A stretch of 49,469 nt of DNA from contig NZ_QEWN01000139.1 of assembly GCF_006124995.1 (NCBI RefSeq), positions 1-49,469 on the forward strand, read 5' to 3'. Under the pieces are notes generated by a model. That model was not told where the DNA came from, made no database searches, and saw nothing but the letters and a program-made list of their open reading frames with translations. Below are positions 8,213 through 17,016 of the stretch, in pieces (position 1 is the first letter of the stretch; every line of letters begins with the position of its first letter). The stretch comes from Vibrio sp. Hep-1b-8 (GTDB lineage: Bacteria; Pseudomonadota; Gammaproteobacteria; Enterobacterales; Vibrionaceae). The translations under genes and the position numbers were made by a program.

Positions 8213-9214
8213 ATGAAACAAACGTTATTTATTTTCCTACTCTTGTGCAGTGGTAAGCTGTGGGCGATGACACCTGTTGAACAAGGGATCCGACTGTTTA
8301 ACCAAAAACAGTACCCACAAGCTGAGCAGATTTTTCAACAACAATCAAACCAAGGCAGTGCTTACGCGACATTTTGGCTTGCGATGGCACAGTATAAAAA
8401 TCGTCAGCAGTTTGAAGCGGGGCAAACCTTTTTAAAAGCAGCCCAAATGGGTGACCCTTGGGCAATGGGTGTTATGGGAGGAGGTAAGTTATATGTAAAT
8501 ACACCATGTAGCTACCTTGGTTGGCCTTGTGATGAAAAGTGGCTCCCTAAAGCTCAACAAGGATGGAAAGAACTCGCCCAAAATGGCGATGGAAAGGCTG
8601 CTTTTGCCCTAAAAATAACCAAAAGAGAGTGGTGGGAATATATCCCTTATTATCGCCAGACTAAATACAAAGAATTGGTTAGCAATGCAATTCCCAATGG
8701 TGGTTATCAATTCCTCGATTACAATACATACTGGGCATCGTTTGAAGACAAATTACCGTATCTAAAACTCGCAGCCAACCAGGGCCACGCCCCCGCGATG
8801 CTGTCCTTGTACTACTTTTTTTTGAAGCCTGAGACTTTGGATGAAGCGCTAAAGTGGAACATCAAAGCAATCAAACTGGGCTACCCTGATGCTGCAACCA
8901 GTCTCTACCATGCCTATTCTCAAGGGAAAAAAGATAGTTCAGGAAATACATTTATTCATCCTGATGTTAAAAAAGCCTATTACTACAATAAGATATCGGG
9001 AGCTTTAGGCGGCGAGAAAGAGGATGATTTAAGAATTACCGAAAGGATGCGCGTAAAAGATCAGCGCCCTGTCGTTGATGAAAATGGTAGGCCGGTGTTT
9101 GAAGTACTCATCACTAAAGAAGAACAAGCTGAATTAGATAAGCAAGTGGAAGAGTTTGTTAAAGATATTACGCCAAACATGTTCTTAGATGAAACCTCTT
9201 TAGAGCTCTTTTAG
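8213..9214 (+). CDS. Sel1-repeat periplasmic protein, putative immunity protein (copy 2)
   Basis: A 333-aa paralogue of the preceding gene with the same signal peptide type, Sel1-like repeats and C-terminus (ending DITPNMFLDETSLELF). It is the most divergent of the three. Differences cluster in about residues 85-175 (for example GGGKLYVNTPCSYLGWPCDE and the WWEYIPYYRQTKYKELV stretch) and in about 270-290, while the ends are nearly unchanged. It lies 64 nt after copy 1 with the repeated spacer. It may protect against a variant of the toxin. It is unlikely to be a decayed gene because the frame is intact. Confidence 0.72.
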   Translation: MKQTLFIFLLLCSGKLWAMTPVEQGIRLFNQKQYPQAEQIFQQQSNQGSAYATFWLAMAQYKNRQQFEAGQTFLKAAQMGDPWAMGVMGGGKLYVNTPCSYLGWPCDEKWLPKAQQGWKELAQNGDGKAAFALKITKREWWEYIPYYRQTKYKELVSNAIPNGGYQFLDYNTYWASFEDKLPYLKLAANQGHAPAMLSLYYFFLKPETLDEALKWNIKAIKLGYPDAATSLYHAYSQGKKDSSGNTFIHPDVKKAYYYNKISGALGGEKEDDLRITERMRVKDQRPVVDENGRPVFEVLITKEEQAELDKQVEEFVKDITPNMFLDETSLELF

Positions 9215-9215
9215 T

Positions 9216-9273
9216 CCCCCACAAAGCCGCTCATTGAAGCGGCTTTGTTACTGACTACCATAAGAGATAAACC
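9216..9273 (+). repeat. Inter-immunity repeat unit 2 with hairpin
   Basis: A second copy of the spacer after an immunity-like gene. It has five Cs (9216-9220) and a perfect 10-bp hairpin (9221-9230 with 9239-9248), then the same leader into copy 3. A decayed version (AAAGCCACTCAGTGAAG) follows copy 3 at about 10282, and a piece resembling its second half appears near 10362-10390. Confidence 0.9.
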
Positions 9274-10272
9274 ATGAAAAAATGTGTATCAATCTTTATT
9301 CTCCTCGTCGTTTGCAGCAGCAACGTGTGGGCGATGACACCTGTTGAACAAGGAATCCGACTGTTTAACCAAAAACAGTACCCACAAGCCGAGCAGATTT
9401 TTCAACAACAATCAGACCAAGGCAGTGCGTACGCGACTTACTGGCTAGGTGTTACACAGTATAAAAACCGCCAGCAGTTTGAAGCGGGGCAGACCTTTTT
9501 AAAAGCCGCCAATATGGGCGACCCTTGGGCTATGGACGTATTGGCGGGAAATGGCAATAGCCCTTGTAAGTATCTTGGATGGCCATGTGATGAAGCTTGG
9601 ACAGATAAAGCCATTCCCCAATGGGAAAAACAAGCATCCCAAGGGAATGGAAAAGCAATGTACCAACTAATTCTACGAGGTAAACCTTGGTGGGAAATAG
9701 TCCCCATCTATAAATATAAGAAATATAGGGAAATATACTCCAGAGCTATACCTAATGATGGGTATAGGTTTTTAAATTCTAGCGTGGTTTGGGAATCGAC
9801 TGAAGAAAAAATAAAATACCTAAAACTCGCAGCCAACCAAGGCTACGCCCCTGCGATGCAGTCTTTATATTATTACCTCTTAGAGCCTGAGACATTGGAC
9901 GAGGCTTTCAAATGGAACAACAAAGCAATCAAACTGGGTTACGCTGCTGCAACCAGCTTCTACTATGCCTACTCTCAAGGGAAAAAGGATAGTTTAGGGC
10001 AGACTTTCATTCACCCAGACGTTAAGAAAGCCTATTACTATAATCGCTTATCTGGTGCTTTGGGTGGCGAAGAGACACCGGCAGATCTCATAACAGAAGA
10101 GCATATACTTGACGAATATGGGTACCCATTAGCAGATGAAGAAGGTCGCCCTGTGTTTAAAACACTCATCACTAAAGAAGAACAAGCTGAATTAGACAAG
10201 CAAGTGGCAGAGTTTGTTAAAGACATTACGCCAAACATGTTCTTAGATGAAACGTCTTTAGAGCTTTTCTAG
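9274..10272 (+). CDS. Sel1-repeat periplasmic protein, putative immunity protein (copy 3)
   Basis: A 332-aa third paralogue. The signal peptide differs (MKKCVSIFILLVVCSSNVWA), but the mature N-terminus is identical to copy 1 over 66 residues, and the C-terminal 36 residues also match. The central segment differs (NGNSPCKYLGWPCDEAW, then KPWWEIVPIYKYKKYREIYS), as does a short stretch near residues 265-280. The WPCD and YLGWPC cysteines are kept in all three copies. This pattern of conserved ends and variable middle suggests gene conversion between copies combined with diversification of a recognition region. Confidence 0.72.
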   Translation: MKKCVSIFILLVVCSSNVWAMTPVEQGIRLFNQKQYPQAEQIFQQQSDQGSAYATYWLGVTQYKNRQQFEAGQTFLKAANMGDPWAMDVLAGNGNSPCKYLGWPCDEAWTDKAIPQWEKQASQGNGKAMYQLILRGKPWWEIVPIYKYKKYREIYSRAIPNDGYRFLNSSVVWESTEEKIKYLKLAANQGYAPAMQSLYYYLLEPETLDEAFKWNNKAIKLGYAAATSFYYAYSQGKKDSLGQTFIHPDVKKAYYYNRLSGALGGEETPADLITEEHILDEYGYPLADEEGRPVFKTLITKEEQAELDKQVAEFVKDITPNMFLDETSLELF

Positions 10273-10394
10273 TTACCGTAAAAGCCACTCAGTGAAGTTA
10301 ACTCGTGTTTGGAACGAAAACAGGGTCGCGAGTTTTAGTTATACGAACGGTCCTTGATTTGGGCCGCTTTGTGATTGTATAGACCCGTAGAAGA

Positions 10395-11114
10395 TCAAAT
10401 CCACAACTGGCTGATCGGCATATCTGACTGATAGTGATGGGCAATCTGTGCTTGTAGCAACTCCGCTGTTGCAACGGCATCGGTAAGGGCATGATGGGGT
10501 GTGTATTGAGGCAAACCATAGCGGGTTCGACTCGCTCCGAGCCTGACTGACGCTGGTTTGCGACCCTTGAGTTTGTTGACTATCCCACCAGCAAGCTTTT
10601 TCTGTAGGAGAGTTTCAATCTGCATGGTATCTACCGCGGGAAATTCTATTCCTTCGTTAATTCGAGCCATCAGAGCTTTATCGAAAAACTCACGTTCAAT
10701 ACGCTGGTAGTGAACCACCACTATTTTCCCTTCCATCTGTGCCAAGATCTGGTCATAGATGACAGATAGATCAGGTGCATCAAGAACGTCAGAGTGGGTG
10801 ATTCCATGGATGACGACCGATTCTTGCGCTAACTGCTTACGAGGTTTAACCGTCCAATGCTTCGCTTGATTTATAAAAATGCGATTCAAGTTAAAGGGAA
10901 CGGTTCCGATGGTAATAATGTCATCTTGGTCGGAGTTTAAGCCTGTGGTTTCAAAGTCCATCGCCAGAAATGTAATTTCTTCCAATGGTGTATTGGGCAA
11001 CGGAACCCCAGCCGTATAGTACTGTTGTAAAGCAGCGGTTGTTGTCGTGCGCAATTTTTGAGCAAACTTTGCCGGCCAGTCGATCGAAGGGGGAGATATG
11101 ATTTTGTTAAGCAT
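10395..11114 (-). CDS. DnaQ-like 3'-5' exonuclease (DEDD family)
   Basis: A 239-aa protein with an epsilon-type proofreading exonuclease fold. ExoI is FLAMDFETTG (D53, E55). A middle stretch holds the second Asp region (KIVVVHYQRIEREFFDKAL), and ExoIII carries HHALTDAVATAEL with the catalytic His and Asp, making it DEDDh. The N-terminal 45 residues are a helical extension. I chose the ATG at 11114 (GAGGTG upstream); a longer frame to 11174 would run back into the preceding gene. It follows the DUF294 gene by 7 nt and is almost certainly cotranscribed with it. This pairing of an exonuclease with a cNMP/CBS/DUF294 protein recurs in gammaproteobacteria. Its substrate is unknown; a small nucleic acid or nucleotide role is as likely as replication proofreading. 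Confidence 0.88.
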   Translation of the reverse strand: MLNKIISPPSIDWPAKFAQKLRTTTTAALQQYYTAGVPLPNTPLEEITFLAMDFETTGLNSDQDDIITIGTVPFNLNRIFINQAKHWTVKPRKQLAQESVVIHGITHSDVLDAPDLSVIYDQILAQMEGKIVVVHYQRIEREFFDKALMARINEGIEFPAVDTMQIETLLQKKLAGGIVNKLKGRKPASVRLGASRTRYGLPQYTPHHALTDAVATAELLQAQIAHHYQSDMPISQLWI

Positions 11115-11121
11115 CGTCACC

Positions 11122-13011
11122 TCACTTAAAGTTATTACTGGCTTGATAACGGAACTTAAGGAAGTTCTGAGCATTGCTTAGAATTTGGAATGCGTCCTTG
11201 AGGTTACGGCGCTCAAAATCCGATAAGTTTTCTGGTTCAATGTTGTTGTCTGGCTCGATTTCATTTTCGACGTCCAGCGCTTGGTGGCGAATACGAACGA
11301 TGGAGATAAACTCAAGTGCATCACGGAGGTCTCTCGCTTTGCCTTTAGGTAAAATACCCGCCTCATGGATGTCATCCAGACGTTCAAACGAATTCTTTGA
11401 CCGCGAGCCGACGGCGAGGGCATGGACGCGAATAAGATCCGCTAACGGCGCGGTGCCACGTCGTTTAAGGTTGATTGAATTTTTGTGTTGGCCATCTTTT
11501 TCCATCACAAAACTCTTAAAGAAGCCCAGCGGAGGAGTTCGATTCATTGCATTGCGGGCTAAACAGGCAAGGAAACGATTGTTTCTACGTGCTCTACGTA
11601 CAATAAAACCGCTGAGCTGTTCCGCCCATTTTAGACGTCCATATACACCATCAAGGTCAAAGAAAATCGAAGCGTTGAGTAACGCTTTAGGGTTGGGGTC
11701 ATCTATCCAATCCGCAAAGCACTCTTCCCATTCGGTTCGAGTCATACGCCAGTCTGGATTCGTTGCCATGATATCGCCAGTACAGTAACTGTAGCCACAT
11801 TTATCCAATCCTTCACATACACGGTTTGCCAGTTGCGCAAAGTAGCCGTCATGTTTCTCTTTGACGAAGGTGTTATCGAGGATGATAGCGTTATCTTGGT
11901 CAGTGACGAGCAGTTGCTCATCGCGCCCCATTGAGCCTAGAGCCACAAAGCAATAGGGTATCGGTGGCTCACCTAATTCTTGCTCTACAAGTTCGATAAT
12001 ACGCTGTTTAAAGCTACGTCCAATTACGGACATCGCACTGCCAACCATGTGAGAGTTTGCGTCTTCATTGACGAGGCGAACAAAGCTGTCTTTCACTTGC
12101 TCAGATAATACCGAGAGTTCATCAATCGATTGTTGCTGGAAGATACTGCTGACCAACAGAAGTGAATTTTGCGATTCGTAACGAACAATATCCGTTGCTT
12201 CGATGACGCCAATGGGCTGCTTGTCCTTGAGGACAGGAAGATGATGAACGTTGTATCGCAACATCGTCAGCATCGCTTCGTAGACATAGGCGTTGTGATC
12301 AAGTGAGATGACTTCAGTCGTCATTACGCTAGCAACGTCGTCGTTGGGGTTGAGCCCTTGAGCTAGCACGCGGGTACATAAGTCTCTATCAGTAATGATT
12401 CCAACTAAAGGGCTGTTGTCGTCATCATCATCCTCAGCCACTTCGGGATCAATAATTAGCAGCGAAGAGACATTGTCTTCTGCCATTTTTATCGCTGCAT
12501 TCTGGATTGATTCCGTCTTATGAATCGTTGGTGCGATGCTGTTAAGCAAGTTTCTTACCTTTGATGTAGTAAGATCGTTTTGCTCTTTACTGTTTGAGAC
12601 GGTCTGCCTCAGGCGTGCGTTATCTTCTACTTCGACAAAGTCTGCAAAGGCTTCGTGCTGCTCATACAAGTGCTGAAAGACCGCTTCTGGAATACAGTAG
12701 AGTAGGGTGTCTTTGATGGCTTTCGCTGGGAAGCGAACCTTATTGTTGGTCAGTAGTCCCATCTGACCGAATACTGCACCTTCATCAATTCGGTTGTAGA
12801 GCTCACCTTTGCGTCGATATATTTCAACCACCCCACTGCGTACCATGTAAAGATCATGGATTTCATCACCAAAGTGAATGATGGGGGTATCCTCTCGATA
12901 GTAAGAGATTTCGATATGTTGAGTGACGTAGCTGAGGACTTCATCTTCGAGCTCATCAAATGGAGGGTATTGAGAAAGGAAGTTCTTAATTTCCAGTAGT
13001 TCTGCTTCCAT
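11122..13011 (-). CDS. cNMP-binding, CBS-pair and DUF294 nucleotidyltransferase-like protein
   Basis: A 629-aa signalling protein. Domains in order: a cyclic-nucleotide-binding-like domain (about 15-125, with HFGDEIHDLYMVRSGVVEIY and GAVFGQMGLL), a pair of CBS domains (about 160-285, with GIITDRDLCTRVL and HHLPVLKDKQPIGVIEATD), and a DUF294 nucleotidyltransferase-like domain followed by its C-terminal helical domain. The nucleotidyltransferase signature is intact: GSMGRDEQ at 359-366 and DQDN near 371. This architecture resembles GlnD-type transferases controlled by nucleotide-sensing domains; the target is not known. I prefer the ATG at 13011 over a TTG at 13023. It is cotranscribed with the downstream exonuclease. 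A second DUF294 protein sits at 26926-29493. Confidence 0.9.
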   Translation of the reverse strand: MEAELLEIKNFLSQYPPFDELEDEVLSYVTQHIEISYYREDTPIIHFGDEIHDLYMVRSGVVEIYRRKGELYNRIDEGAVFGQMGLLTNNKVRFPAKAIKDTLLYCIPEAVFQHLYEQHEAFADFVEVEDNARLRQTVSNSKEQNDLTTSKVRNLLNSIAPTIHKTESIQNAAIKMAEDNVSSLLIIDPEVAEDDDDDNSPLVGIITDRDLCTRVLAQGLNPNDDVASVMTTEVISLDHNAYVYEAMLTMLRYNVHHLPVLKDKQPIGVIEATDIVRYESQNSLLLVSSIFQQQSIDELSVLSEQVKDSFVRLVNEDANSHMVGSAMSVIGRSFKQRIIELVEQELGEPPIPYCFVALGSMGRDEQLLVTDQDNAIILDNTFVKEKHDGYFAQLANRVCEGLDKCGYSYCTGDIMATNPDWRMTRTEWEECFADWIDDPNPKALLNASIFFDLDGVYGRLKWAEQLSGFIVRRARRNNRFLACLARNAMNRTPPLGFFKSFVMEKDGQHKNSINLKRRGTAPLADLIRVHALAVGSRSKNSFERLDDIHEAGILPKGKARDLRDALEFISIVRIRHQALDVENEIEPDNNIEPENLSDFERRNLKDAFQILSNAQNFLKFRYQASNNFK

Positions 13012-13090
13012 GAATACGTCCAATCTTTGAGAGTGATGAGTTAATGGTACATGATCTTCAAGCGAACTTCATGGAGTGAGGCCAATACAT

Positions 13091-13126
13091 TAAAGAAAAA
13101 AGGCTAAGATTGAATAACTTAGCCTT
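13091..13126 (-). terminator. Terminator after formate-tetrahydrofolate ligase
   Basis: A perfect 9-bp stem (13100-13108 with 13118-13126) is followed, in the minus direction, by a T-rich run (A-run 13092-13100 on the plus strand). It lies 32 nt after the ligase stop. Confidence 0.85.
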
Positions 13127-13157
13127 AGAGTGTGAAGTGGGCAGGGACTACGCCCGT

Positions 13158-14905
13158 TTAGCTTAATCCAATAATGTGACCATTTTCATCAAGGTCGAGA
13201 TTCATAAATGCCGGTTTTTCCGGAAGGCCTGGCATCGTCATCACGTTGCCACATAGGGCATAAATAAAGCCCGCTCCTGCGCACAGTTTCAGTTCCCTTA
13301 CGAGGACATCAAAATTATCGGGGGCGCCTTTAACACTTGAATCCGTCGAGATCGAAAGTGGCGTTTTTGCCAAACAAACGGCAAGGTCATCAAGTCCGTG
13401 TGCTTTGAGTTGAGCCAACTGCTGCTTGGCGACGTCACTCAGTAGTAGCCTCGTTGCACCATAGCCAACTTCGGCGACGGCCATAAGTTTCTCTTCAGTG
13501 GTTTGTTCAAAACGGTATAAAGGAGAGAAGTGGGATGGCTTCTCGCACTGGTGGATCACTTTATGGGCTAACTCTAGCGTGCCCGCACCACCTTTGCTAA
13601 AACCTTCACTGACGGCAACTTGTACGTCATTTGGCAACGCTTCCACCATGGCTTTTAGCGTTAGTAATTCGGAGTCACTATCCTGAGGAAAGCGATTAAT
13701 GGCAACTACGGCCGGAATACCGTATTTATTGACATTATTAATATGCCATTTCAAGTTTTCGAAACCAGCAAGGAGCGCGTCTTGATCGTCACTGTAAAGG
13801 CTCTGTGGAATCGCTTGGCCTGGTTTTAGATCATACTGACCTGAGTTAGCTTTAAGGCCGCGAAGCGTCGTGACGATAACTGCGCAATCAGGAGATTTGT
13901 TGGCAACCTGCGCTTTAATGTTACAGGCTTTTTCAAAGCCCATATCCGAGCCAAAACCGCCTTCAGTGACCGTAAATTGTGCCAGCTTTGTAGCGATATT
14001 ATCCGCAATGATTGACGAGTTACCGTGGGCGATGTTAGCAAATGGCCCTGCATGAATGAGAGTCGGGACCCCCTCTAGAGTTTGCATCAAGGTGGGTTCG
14101 ATGGCTTCTTTCATGCTCACTGCCATTGCGCCCGCTACTTGTAGATCTTCTGTCGTCACCGGTTGACCAGACAAATCATAGGCGACGACGATTCGACCAA
14201 TACGTGAACGAAGATCTTTTAAATCACTGGCTAAGGCGAGAATGGCCATTAACTCTGAGGCTGCTGAAATATCAAATCCATCGCAGCGCTCAAATCCATT
14301 AATGTTTTTCCCAGCTTCATTTTGACCCACAGTTACCATGCGTAACGCTCGGTCGTTGTGATCCATGACCCTTTTCCAAACCACATTTTGAGGATCGATT
14401 TTTAATGCTTTCAAACCACTGCGTTGTTCGAAATCTTCGTATCCCAGTCTTTGCTCATGATAAATGCGAGCATCGATGGCAGCAGCGGCTAAGTTATGCG
14501 CCGCCGTGACCGCGTGAATATCTCCTGTGAGGTGGAGATTCAACTCTTCCATGGGAGCAACTTGCGAATAGCCGCCTCCCGCAGCCCCGCCCTTGACGCC
14601 AAAAACAGGCCCATAGAAGGCTGCCTGATACACGCCATTGCTGAATGATTAAGTTGAGCCAAGCCTTGGGCAAGTCCAATGGTCGTGACAGTCTTACCTT
14701 CGCCAAGTGGCGTTGGGGTGATAGCGGTGACGACAATCAGTTTACCCGTCTTCTTAGATACAAGGCGTTTTAGGCTAGATAAACTGACTTTTGCCTTATG
14801 TTCACCTTGGCTTTGGTACTCATCGGCTTTCAGTCCAGCTCGCTGTGCAACTTTGCTTATAGGAAGTAACGGAGTAGTGCGGCAGATTTCGATGTCAGGT
14901 AGCAT
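13158..14905 (-). pseudogene. fhs: Formate-tetrahydrofolate ligase, interrupted by a single frameshift
   Basis: This enzyme makes 10-formyltetrahydrofolate from formate, THF and ATP, feeding one-carbon metabolism. The N-terminal frame (from 14905) carries the ATP-binding loop TPLGEGKT (residues 65-72) and reaches CIRQPSMG. The correct continuation ([20 protein letters not shown]) is then in another frame, which runs to 13158. The break is at 14610-14612, where the minus strand reads ATGGGCCT; one extra G (ATGGGGCCT) restores the frame. With that base the product would be exactly 582 aa, matching the expected single intact enzyme, and no other damage is seen. It is therefore either a very recent mutation at a G-run or a sequencing error. 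As given it cannot make the full enzyme. Confidence 0.93.
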
Positions 14906-15053
14906 AAAATCCTCTATGTGGACCTAGTTTAAGTCGGGATGTGGCTACTTGTTACAAGGTTTCGATAAATATAACGTAGAAAGCAGCATTTTTAGATTTT
15001 GCATATTTTAACTGATATTGAGTGATGAATAAATGTGTGCCACCGTGCTAACT

Positions 15054-15080
15054 AAAAAAAGGCCTGTCTTCTGACAGGCC
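15054..15080 (-). terminator. Terminator after the pyruvate kinase relic
   Basis: A perfect 8-bp stem (15061-15068 with 15073-15080) with a 4-nt loop, followed in the minus direction by seven Ts (15054-15060). It lies downstream of the pyruvate kinase remnant, so it is probably the terminator of the former gene. Confidence 0.8.
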
Positions 15081-15148
15081 AGTCCCACAAAAAGTGACGA
15101 GCAACATGGGTAAAGGACGGCGGTGCACAAACGCCATCAAGTGGTAAA

Positions 15149-15381
15149 TTAAGTTGGCGCAATTTGCACTAAGCGGCTTATATTCGTAGTGCCTACCTTT
15201 TCGAGTAATTTGACGTTATCGCTCAGCGCCCAACTCGATACATGACTTTGGCAGCAGGACATTTGAGAAGTTGAGGGTAGTCAAGCCTGACGACATCAAC
15301 ACCGGCACACAACATCTCTTCAATCTGGTTTTGATCCGGCATCTCGGGTCCGAGCGTTGCGATGATTTTAGTCTTTTTCAT
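15149..15381 (-). pseudogene. Remnant of a pyruvate kinase gene with internal deletion
   Basis: From an ATG at 15381, preceded by a good GGAAGG site, the minus strand encodes a 52-aa frame. Its first 33 residues are the start of pyruvate kinase (MKKTKIIATLGPEM, then EEMLCAGVDVVRL). The family's NFSHG should follow, but the frame instead reads DYPQLLKCPA and stops at 15223. In another frame, ending at 15149, the sequence reads LLEKVGTTNISRLVQIAPT, which aligns with the pyruvate kinase C-terminus (SGTTNTASVHVL in E. coli PykF). About 400 codons are missing between the two ends. The N-terminal match is firm and the C-terminal one is suggestive. The start and its ribosome site are still intact, so a 52-aa peptide could be made. 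Confidence 0.78.
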
Positions 15382-15708
15382 CTTCCTTCCCTCTTAAAAT
15401 CGCCCGAGGAGCGTTTCGCGACGATAGCGTACTTGGTATGCAAAATGAGCAAGTGATCGTCTGTTTTGAGGATGATGGGAGATAAGTGAACAAAACGCAA
15501 AATGGCGAATTTGAGCTAAAAGTGACTCAACTAATACATTTGGCTGGGATAAAAATGTCACTCTAGCCAGTGAAATTCGTTTCATTAGTGATTGAATGTT
15601 CCTAGGTCAGACGCGGAAATGCGTCATCGGTGACTCACAGAGTGACGGCGAAAATGATCGCTTTGTGAAGGAAATTAGACATTCAGCGCATAAATCGAGA
15701 GGGATAAC

Positions 15709-17016
15709 ATGAAGGGCTGGCGGTTTTGTTCAATAGAAATGGCGACATTGGTCATCGGTCTGATCGGATTTAGTTCGATCGTGCTCGCGGGTAAGGAACA
15801 GTTTTCGATTTTAACGACCTTCTCAAGTGAGCCGGTGAACGAGTTAATTGCGAAATACAAACAACAGAATCCAGACGCGGATATTGAGCTTATTCATCGC
15901 CGTAGCCAGTCTGCAATGCAGTTGCTTAACAGGAGCTATATACAAGGTGTTGATGTTGTTTTGAGCTCATCACCATTCCTGTTCGAGGCGCTCGATAAAA
16001 GGGATCAACTTGCATCGCTAGCGCTGGAGCAAAACCCTCCACAGTGGCTAGAGCCATTTTTATTTCCGATTAAAAACAAAGTGCTCAGTATTGGTTACTC
16101 TGGAGCGGGAATTGTATGGAACCGAGAGTATCTAGCGGCGAATAAATTGCCAATCCCCACTCGATTTTCAGAACTCTCGTCCTTTGCTTATTTTGGGCAT
16201 ATCACCATGAGTACACCGAGTCGCTCAGCCACCACACAGTTGATGCTGGAGAGCATACTTGCCCGCCATGGTTGGCAGCAAGGCTGGGCGACAATACTAA
16301 ACATAGGCGCCAATTTAGGGACTATTTCATCACGCAGTTTTGGCGTAAGTGACTATGTCTCGAAAGGGCAGTTTGGTATTGGACCGACCATAGACAGCAA
16401 TGCTATATCGCAACAGAGGCAGTTCGCCTATGTAGGATTCACCTATGACCCTGACTTTACGTTGATGCCTACTTATCTCGGGATTGCCAAAAACGCGACG
16501 AAGACCGCTGAAGCGATTCGATTTGTTGAACTGGCATTGTCAGATGATGTACAGCAGCGAATCCTTCAATCGAGTTTAACCAAACGATCCATCTACGACC
16601 CTGCTCTCTATCTTGGCACTAACCCTCCGCTCGACTTCAAGAAGGTGATGAAGCGCGAGAAGTTGCTCAATATTCTTTTTGATGAAGCAATCACCAAACG
16701 CTTACCAGAATTACAAGATATCTGGTTAGGTCTATCTCAATATGTGCAAATCCATAGTAATGATGCCGCAAGGCTTGAGGTTGCTCATCAGCTACTAAAC
16801 CAGCTTTTTACCATTCCAGTCACGGAGCAAGAAGTGAATGAGTTAGCCAACCTCATCAGTTCGCAACGTGATGCCTCTACCTTAGAAGATGGCGAAGAAC
16901 AAGCCTTGCTGGTGGAGTTTAGCTATCGTTTCGCCACTTTATATGAGGAGGGGCTGCAGCGAGTTGAAGAGATGTTTCACGAGTTGCAAGTAGAGATCGC
17001 CAATGAAAATATGTAA
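15709..17016 (+). CDS. PgtC-like periplasmic solute-binding sensory protein
   Basis: A 435-aa protein of the extracellular iron/phosphoglycerate-type binding-protein fold. The N-terminal hydrophobic segment (TLVIGLIGFSSIVLAG) is a signal peptide or anchor. The binding-protein core follows (FSILTTFSSEPVNELIAKYK, then VLSIGYSGAGIVWNREYL and STPSRSATTQLMLE). A helical C-terminal extension (about 340-435) is longer than in transport-only binding proteins. It is the first gene of a trio in the PgtC-PgtB-PgtA pattern known from Salmonella, where PgtC and PgtB sense phosphoglycerate and PgtA activates the pgtP transporter. Its ligand here is not readable from sequence. The start has GAGAGGG just upstream, and the end overlaps the kinase gene by 14 nt. 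Confidence 0.78.
   Translation: MKGWRFCSIEMATLVIGLIGFSSIVLAGKEQFSILTTFSSEPVNELIAKYKQQNPDADIELIHRRSQSAMQLLNRSYIQGVDVVLSSSPFLFEALDKRDQLASLALEQNPPQWLEPFLFPIKNKVLSIGYSGAGIVWNREYLAANKLPIPTRFSELSSFAYFGHITMSTPSRSATTQLMLESILARHGWQQGWATILNIGANLGTISSRSFGVSDYVSKGQFGIGPTIDSNAISQQRQFAYVGFTYDPDFTLMPTYLGIAKNATKTAEAIRFVELALSDDVQQRILQSSLTKRSIYDPALYLGTNPPLDFKKVMKREKLLNILFDEAITKRLPELQDIWLGLSQYVQIHSNDAARLEVAHQLLNQLFTIPVTEQEVNELANLISSQRDASTLEDGEEQALLVEFSYRFATLYEEGLQRVEEMFHELQVEIANENM

Noticed and set aside
11174..11788. Plus-strand 204-aa open frame
   Set aside because: It lies entirely antisense to the conserved DUF294 gene and has an Arg/Ser-rich shadow composition.
14906..15053. Riboswitch upstream of fhs
   Set aside because: I looked for the ZTP (pfl) motif known before such genes and found no matching conserved core.
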